Notes under the pieces: model-generated | Told to the model about the DNA's origin: nothing | What the model saw: the letters and a program-made list of their open reading frames with translations, nothing else | Databases searched by the model: none | Position numbers and translations under genes: made by a program | Assembly (NCBI RefSeq): GCF_001039355.2 | Contig: NW_019773515.1 | Span: 124,001 to 188,000 of the forward strand | Direction: 5' to 3' | Origin: Lingula anatina | Lineage: Eukaryota; Brachiopoda; Lingulata; Lingulida; Lingulidae | DNA: 64,000 bases | Shown here: positions 57,901 through 64,000 of the stretch, piece by piece | Layout of the letters: every line of letters starts with the position of its first letter | How positions within the stretch are numbered: the first letter of the stretch is position 1

Positions 57901-59357
57901 TCCTGCAAATATACATGTATTTCTTTGTTAAAGTATTATACTCTATGCCTCATTATCAGATTACACCTTGATACAAATTTATAATCATGAAATAATATTG
58001 TATGCCAAAATTTGTGTATTAGGTAATAAACCACAAAATATTTGAATTTTATGTATTGTATATCAAGTAATGGTTTAAGTAGGTCTGCGTTTATGTTTGC
58101 ATAGTGTATTGATATTTACCCCCAAATGTAGGCGATGAACGGTCATAGGGAGCTTTTGACGTTTCTTGAACAGGGATGCGCTCTGTGAAATAAGCAGACA
58201 GTGAGAAAAAAGATAAATTAGCATACGGTTTTGTGTACCGACTAAACCAAACGGCCTTCTGCGGTACTAACATGGTCCTCTAAAAGTCTGTAAAATCGGG
58301 AAAGGTTGATAAAGGTTTTTTTTTTTTAATTTCCCAAGATTTCGACTGTCTCGCCTAGTGATATATCTACAGAAATGGATCTACAGAAATATAAGCGTTT
58401 TACTTTTTTGAGAGCTCGCAGAACACAAGAAATTCATTCAGCAATTGTTATTTACATTTTCTGACTAGAATATGCCATTTGACCCATATCCATTTACGGT
58501 TATACTTTTATCAAAATAAAATACATTCACGCAGATCAACACATTACTTGGTATTTACCTTGAGAAACATGTTTCGGAGATGTGGAAATATCACCTTCTA
58601 AAGGCTGGCGATGCACATCCACTAAAACAGAATCATTCACAAATTAAACACTATATTGACATTTTATGAGAAATGTTACCTTAGCAAGCTCATATTAAGC
58701 AAAATGTTACATTATTACAATTGTATGATTGGAATTCATCTACAGAAAACAGTGATTTTTAACCAGTTCGTTAAAACTGATGTTGACAATTTATTATTAT
58801 TTAGGTAAGATTTTATTATTAAACTGCTTGCCCTATTTTCTGTAACTCGTATTTATCCACAAAATATCATATGCGTGCTTAAAGCAACAGGCTTGCCTAA
58901 GAAATCAACTCACCGTAGTCGTCTTTGTGTTCTTCAGCTATCTCACTAATTCCAAGGGAGACGGTTTCTGGTATGCTGAATTCTGATTTATCCAAATTAA
59001 CTGTAATTAGATGACAATTTTTATAAAGACAATTATACAAATGCGCTACACGTGATTTTATATAGCTGAAACTCGCGGAGTTTATTTTGATAAAGAACAG
59101 TGTCATCCTTCTTTGCAGTGGGTGGAAATTATTGGTACATATCTCATATAGTATAATACACCGCATTATCAAATATATGTACAACTTACATCAAAACATA
59201 TTTAACAATTTATTGTAACCAGTAATTTTGTTTTAGCGGTTTTGTCGCACTTACCCGACTTTCGACTTGAAATAGACTTTACATAGGTTTCATCTATAAA
59301 ATATCAAACAGAAGTCAAAATATAAAATGTAAAGTCCCTGAAACCAATTCCTCTTCT

Positions 59358-59406
<49 letters not shown>

Positions 59407-62273
59407 TTTTATTCAAGTAATATATATCAAACATTTTTATATTCATCAAAAAATGACCTCTGTTCGAGCTCTTAAAAGTGATATAAGAGTGAAATAACAA
59501 TATAAAGTTTGAGATGTAAAAATAAAACAATTAATAAAATAGTGTATTAAAAAGATAAATAGAATTTAAGTTAAGAGTTAAATTCGAGAAACAGCTAAAG
59601 GGTAGGCATGTGTGTGGGAGGAGTGTGCAGTGAGGAAAAGCGAAGCGGTACAGATAGCCCTCTATATAAATGAAAGAATAAATGAATAGGAAACAATTGT
59701 CATCAAATATGACCCTTTTCTACACTTTATAAGTGTCAGACACTCTAGCCCACCCATAAAATGTTCTACGAAACCACTACGTTACACGTGCACTTATGGT
59801 CTTGTACATTTTCAATAGTTTGAGCATTTAAACCATGCAAAGTAACGAAATGTTCGAGGCCTTCAACCAATACATGTAAATATTTACCGGTATCTTTTGG
59901 ACTTGTGACTTCCAATTCTTCGTGTTTTATGAAATCGATTGATGGTAATATTTCTTCTGGCAAAATTGTTGATTTAATGGAGTCGCTGCAAAAAAAAAAA
60001 AAAAAAAAAAAAAAAAGTTAAATGCACGAGTCCACAAAAGGAAGCAACAAAAATGCATTTAATGTCGCTTTTTGTCACATTACTTAAAAGGTTTGTAACA
60101 TCAGTGACTTATTTTAAAGCAAAACAGCTGAATTAGCTTGCAATGCTTAAATGGGAGAAACTAAACCACGCTCTTCTGAAAAACTGATATTTAAATCGTA
60201 TTATTGTGAAATTCATAACCAAATGTAGAAACAAAATTTCCTTTAAAGTTCAAACCTGTCTATATCGGCGCGGTGCGTTTGTGCCTCGCCTAAAATTAAG
60301 ATAAAGTGAAAGGTTATTAAAAGATCAATATAAAAAATAACCGCATCTTGCAAGACATAAAGAACAAAATATTAATGATTGATAATAATGAAAGATGTAG
60401 ATAAAATCTTAATTTTATTTTAATTTGTAATGGATTTTTTATCTTATATAACGTTATAATGTAAAATGACAAGAGGTGTTTAAACAATTTAAAATTGAAA
60501 TTGAGAAAACAAATTTTTTTCATTAAAGACAAAGGAAGAAAAAAAAGGCGATCTCTCTCTCTCTCTCTCTCTCCAACATACATACATACATACATACATA
60601 CATACATGTACGCCAACAGCTACTTGGCATCACCCTAGAGCACCACCCTTTCGATTTCTGACCCCAATGGTCCCCTCTTGAAATAAGAATTTTGACTAGC
60701 TGAATCATAGTTCTAAACCGTACCAAATGACACTGTTCGCCTTCTAAAATTCTAATTTTTCGGGTCCCTTCAGCGAGCCCCCGAACCCCATGCCGGGGGG
60801 GGGGGGGGGGGGGCGGGTAGGCTTCGCATCCGCGGCATGCCATAGCTAAAAACCGGACACCCCCTTCAAATAACCCTGGATCCGCCCCTGCTACTTTCCC
60901 TCTAGGTGACTACTCTATTCTAATGGCCAGCAGAGTGGTGACACTAATTCTATACGAAAAAATCTCAAAAACCCATGGTCACAAAAGAAAGGTGCACAGA
61001 ATTCGCCCGAAGCACGTCTTTGAAAAATAAAAATCTGTGACCCTTGAAGGGGGTATTACCCAGTGACCAATTTGTCCAGTTCATGCTGAACACTAGTTTG
61101 TATATGAATACTGCATCTAAAATCATCAAATCTTACATCAGTAACAAAGTGGTCTGAGATCGTCTTTATTAAGAATGCATTTGTCATAAAAATTACACCA
61201 GCGACCGACAGCCTTCTTACTTGCGACTTACCCACCTAATACAAAACTTTTTATTTGTATATGTTTCTGCTATTTTAGTTTTAAATGTTTAAAAAGTTAA
61301 AAAAAGGAAGATTTAGGGAAGGAAAACTTGGGTAACTGCCATCATTTGTCATCTGCTGTCCTCTTTCATATTTATTAATTCATTTATTTATTTATTTTGT
61401 TTTTTTTTTTTAATATTTCAGCATTGTAACTGGTTCAATTAATTAAAGGTGACTGAGAGGAAGCACAGTGCTAGTTTTGTTAAGAGATATAATCAAAACT
61501 AGAGCTGGGAACAAAGAAAAAATTTTATTTAAAAAAAGCATGTATTACTTCATTGGGCTATTTTATGTTCTAAAAAGTACCTTTTAGTAAAGTACCTGGT
61601 GCCTTGATTAGTAAAGAATAGTAATGCAGCTCTCCAGCAATGTGTAATTTTATGTTTATTGATATACCGAAAAGTTTCTGTGTTGTAACTACCAAAATAT
61701 TTTATGCATACAAATGTTGCAAAATATGCAAGTATGGTAAAAGATACACAAACACTCATCATTTTCCAGTGAAATCTCATATTAGCCTACCTTGACGTGA
61801 TGAGAAATCCAAATTAGCAGCAGCAGCAGTAGCAGCAAATGACTCTTTGAATTCCGAAAGCGCGGCTTTCTCACTCTGTCAATATATTAATTTTATTTAA
61901 CACTGAAATAGACCTCTGCTATCATACAAGAATTTGATTAAAAAAAAATGTGAAAAAAATGTTGTGATAAAGATGTCCAATTTTAGGCAAAACTGATTTT
62001 CACATATTTAAAAATTATCATTTACTGGTGAACATAAAAACGATGTAATAGTTTTAAAAACAATAGCTGACCTCCTTCGGACCATATTTTACTGTAGTTG
62101 AGTAAAACTAAATTAAACATCACGAAAAAACTCGACTGGTTGTTGTTGCACTATGCTACTTTACTTATGCTTTCTTTATTCACGCTTTAAACTTTATTTG
62201 GAATATGATTGCCATACATGTTCATGTCGTCTGCTGGTAAGGGGATCTTTTTCCGTCGGTTCGTCATGGTCGT
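54995..62273 (-). CDS. trypsin-fold (S1-like) peptidase domain protein with small phase-1 linker exons (5' incomplete)
   Basis: Exons in transcript order: 62273-62218, 61875-61791, 60289-60256, 59985-59888, 59293-59255, 59000-58914, 58621-58559, 58182-58120, 57628-57560, 57065-56979, 56754-54995. Phases agree at every junction, giving at least 812 aa. The first exon and its GTATGG donor are weakest; the true start was not found. The small exons encode a polar, disordered linker. The last exon (numbered from RLETK) has an unknown alpha/beta region, about 40-190, with DCIVIYVPYKGIVPI and GLPVDIRRGVFEF. A trypsin-like domain follows, with H236 (ITAYHVV), probable D369 (GVDALFAPV), KNGCTTNLTQG (430-440) and S500 (GGDSGS). 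No signal peptide or membrane segment is seen, so a cytosolic peptidase or peptidase-fold sensor is inferred. The substrate is unknown. Confidence 0.78.
57190..58310 (-). repeat. ~560-bp tandem duplication carrying an exon each (57560-57628 and 58120-58182)
   Basis: Collinear words recur in two adjacent blocks: ACCAAATAACAA, ATAATCATGAAATAAT, CATAGTGTATTGATA, GATGMACGGYCATRGG and ACGGTTTTGTGTRCCGACTA, then CTTCT. Each block contains one 63-69 bp phase 1-1 exon at the same relative place. Introns remain alignable, while most of each exon does not. Confidence 0.75.
59361..59405. repeat. (AAT)n microsatellite
   Basis: About fifteen AAT trinucleotides in an intron of the trypsin-fold gene. Confidence 0.95.
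60550..60609. repeat. (CT)n then (CATA)n microsatellite
   Basis: CT dinucleotides followed by CATA tetranucleotides; it creates SER and MYVC repeats in spurious frames. Confidence 0.93.
60626..60890. mobile_element. possible TIR element, GGATCCGCCCCTG right end
   Basis: The right end GGATCCGCCCCTG is the same as the right end of the copy family at 54338 and is followed by CTACTT. CTACTT also occurs at 60620-60625, before GGCATCACCC. The left end is degenerate. A G homopolymer of about 18 lies inside. Confidence 0.45.
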
Positions 62274-62312
62274 CTAAAATTAAGAATGGATTAGTTTCTT
62301 ACTCTTAGACCC

Positions 62313-62505
62313 CATTCCCATAGATTTTAGATCGATCTATCCCTGTGGGGAGTCTCATTAGATTACTGTCAGCTTAGCCGGCTTTTAAAGCGTCTGTCCC
62401 GCCTACTGAAAGCAGTAAGGGGGTAATTAACTATTGTGCGCGCTCGACTGACTGCAATTTAGTGTGAACCCCAGGGAGTTAGGTCGATCTATATCTCTGG
62501 GAATG
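62313..62505. mobile_element. MITE, copy 2 (CATTCCCATAGAT family)
   Basis: It is bounded by CATTCCCATAGATTTTAGAT and TCTGGGAATG. It is collinear with the copy at 10249-10453, with a shortened right TIR. It lies 40 bp upstream, in gene orientation, of the first recognised exon of the trypsin-fold gene. Confidence 0.85.
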
Positions 62506-63224
62506 CACCCTTACATGCTAATGCCCATGATGAATATAATTTTGACTTTTTAAGTGAGCATCAATCTGCAAACAAAACCAAACATTATCGGGAGTAATAG
62601 ATTATTCAAATAATTCTAAACAACGAAGGTATTTTACAAAGGGCAGTACAAATTAATTCCAAAATTTAACAGAGACGGAAGGACGACAATACAAAAAAAA
62701 AAAAAAAAGAGATATATTTACAGCAAAAACTGGATGTGAGGGAGAGGGGGTAGAGAAGGTTGGTGACAAAAACAGTGGAAAGAGTTAACCTCCGACAAAA
62801 AAACCGGAATTACAGCTTAGTTTGGCTAATTTCCAAATGCTGTTTCAATCTAACCTACAATCATTAAGCAAACAGAATGATTATTCAGCGACTTTATTAG
62901 CTTGGCCCACCCGTTCAGCATGTTGTAATGGCATCACCCGTAGGTGGAGGGGAGGGATGCTTTCGAAAGAACCAACCTTTCAGCCAGATAAAATCTGTTC
63001 TGAATCAAAATTTTGTCAATATCTGTTTTCAAGTAGGGTCAACTACATGTAATAAGTAGAAAGAGTAGAAGAAAAGACTGCCTCTCTGAAATTACTGATA
63101 ACAGGCTTGAAATGTCTTCAAATATTCTATATTGCCATTTTTTAATTTGAAGGGTGTCCATAAAGCTAAAACAGTCATATTTAGCACGAAGATTAACAAG
63201 GTTCGTGATTGAAAGAGGACGAAC
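62506..63224. other. no recognised gene
   Basis: It contains a poly(A) run at about 62691-62708 and otherwise unremarkable sequence. Upstream exons or the promoter of the minus-strand trypsin-fold gene might lie here or beyond the window edge. Confidence 0.4.
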
Positions 63225-63351
63225 CTGGCCCAAATTCCTGTGGTTTTCTGTTGCTTATCTCCGCAGATGAAGGACGACTCAACCATTTCCCCATCTAGCG
63301 ATGTGAAGGTGTGTCTCAGGGCCAGCTTAGATTCAATAGTGTTTGAAGAAA
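63225..63351 (-). CDS. possible exon of an unidentified minus-strand gene
   Basis: After a CACTTCAG acceptor the minus strand stays open with a balanced composition (LALRHTFTSLDGEMVESS; ICGDKQQKTTGIWARF), higher in GC than its surroundings. The only nearby donor, CCAG|GTTCGT, is poor and its phase does not fit the next recognised exon of the trypsin-fold gene. It may belong to that gene through an unseen exon, or to another gene, or be chance. Confidence 0.25.
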
Positions 63352-63609
63352 CTGAAGTGATTGTCACAAAAACGAAAAATAAATAAATAAATAAAGAAAG
63401 AAATAAACGAAAACAAAATGGCTAGATTGACCAGCATAAATAAGCCTTTTGCCTTCACTGCAATGATACATGTTGAGACATAAAAATGATAGGTTTTTCT
63501 TAGCAAGACTAAAGTTACAAGAATAGCTGGCTTCAAAGGCACTGTCTTTACAGTAATTTCAGAATAATAACTATATGTACGGTCATATACATTTTATAAT
63601 GACCCGCAT

Positions 63610-63760
63610 TGTCTCTATTGCAGCAGATAAAGTGAGCTGTGTACAACTGAATTCAGGAAGTCCTGGTTGAAGAACCTTATTTGTGGTTCAGTGAGACCTC
63701 TACCATCAGAGGCTCTGTGCCATTGGTACACAAGTCGAATGGTCTGCTGCAATAGAGACA
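63610..63760. mobile_element. 151-bp element with perfect 18-bp TIRs
   Basis: TGTCTCTATTGCAGCAGA at the left and TCTGCTGCAATAGAGACA at the right are exact reverse complements. The 115-bp centre has no coding frame. No clear target duplication is visible and only one copy occurs in the window. Confidence 0.78.
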
Positions 63761-64000
63761 GCTGGGTTCCTTGGCATACAATGTACGCGACCAGTTTTAA
63801 TTATAAGAATATTGGTGTAAACTTGTGGGCCTAGGCTACATAATATACACTGAGAGTGAGATAACATGATTGTCTCTGGTGGCTTTCAATAAATTATAGT
63901 GAATATATCATTCATTGGTAATCCTAAAATTTTCATTTCTGTTATTTGTAGCCAAGTCAGAGGCATCGGTGGCTTCACTAGAGAAATAGTGGTGGCACTT
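63761..64000. other. window end, nothing recognised
   Basis: A short sequence with a plus-strand TTATTTGTAG acceptor-like site near 63951 and no identifiable coding. Confidence 0.4.

Noticed and set aside
61200-61240. Donor-like GGTGG|GTAAGT between two exons of the trypsin-fold gene
   Set aside because: The only nearby acceptor would leave a micro-exon of about 4 bases; the flanking exons already join in phase without it.

Overview
This is eukaryotic (metazoan) genomic DNA: AT-rich, with GT-AG introns, AATAAA polyadenylation signals, microsatellites, two N gaps and a dense load of small inverted-repeat transposable elements. The gene content (a CARD/B-box protein, SAPCD2, CIZ1, a condensation-fold acyltransferase and a trypsin-fold protein with an unknown N-terminal region) and the repeats (frequent ACATGTA and AGGCCTA words, a Helitron-like element with about 160-bp core repeats, TTAA-flanked MITEs) suggest a marine invertebrate, perhaps a mollusc or another lophotrochozoan or an invertebrate deuterostome. 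I cannot fix the phylum from sequence alone.

Layout. 1-6.4 kb is gene-poor, with one weak candidate signal-anchor exon near 5.2-5.4 kb. 6.5-8.0 kb (-) is a single-coding-exon BAHD/condensation-superfamily acyltransferase-like gene. 8-14.3 kb is intergenic with MITEs and microsatellites. 14.4-16.7 kb (+) is a two-coding-exon gene for a CARD - B-box - B-box - coiled coil - beta-propeller protein, a TRIM-like protein with CARD in place of RING. 17-18.6 kb holds a C-rich TIR element with an assembly gap and a nearly perfect 247-bp foldback. 21.0-31.85 kb (-) is SAPCD2 in six coding exons. About 1.6 kb away and divergent, 33.4-50.9 kb (+) is CIZ1 in fifteen coding exons; all junction phases agree and give a 798-aa protein. 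Its introns carry many transposons: two copies of one TTAA-flanked MITE, a further TTAA-flanked MITE, a 1.1-kb non-autonomous piggyBac-like element, two Helitron/HINE-like elements and a 2.48-kb foldback built from about 180-bp units. 51.3-54.9 kb is intergenic with a 931-bp TIR element, a tRNA-derived sequence, a short TIR element and a broken non-LTR retrotransposon fragment. 55.0-62.3 kb (-) is a gene whose last exon encodes a trypsin-fold domain and whose upstream part consists of many small exons, mostly phase 1-1, some of them made by tandem duplication. The remainder to 64 kb is mostly uncharacterised.

How the genes relate. SAPCD2 and CIZ1 form a head-to-head pair of cell-division-related genes (spindle orientation/polarity and DNA-replication licensing in vertebrates) and could share a promoter region. 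The CARD/B-box gene and the trypsin-fold gene look like lineage-specific innate-immunity or apoptosis-type genes, but nothing here links them functionally. Gene models were built by hand from ORFs, splice signals and phase consistency, without transcript evidence.
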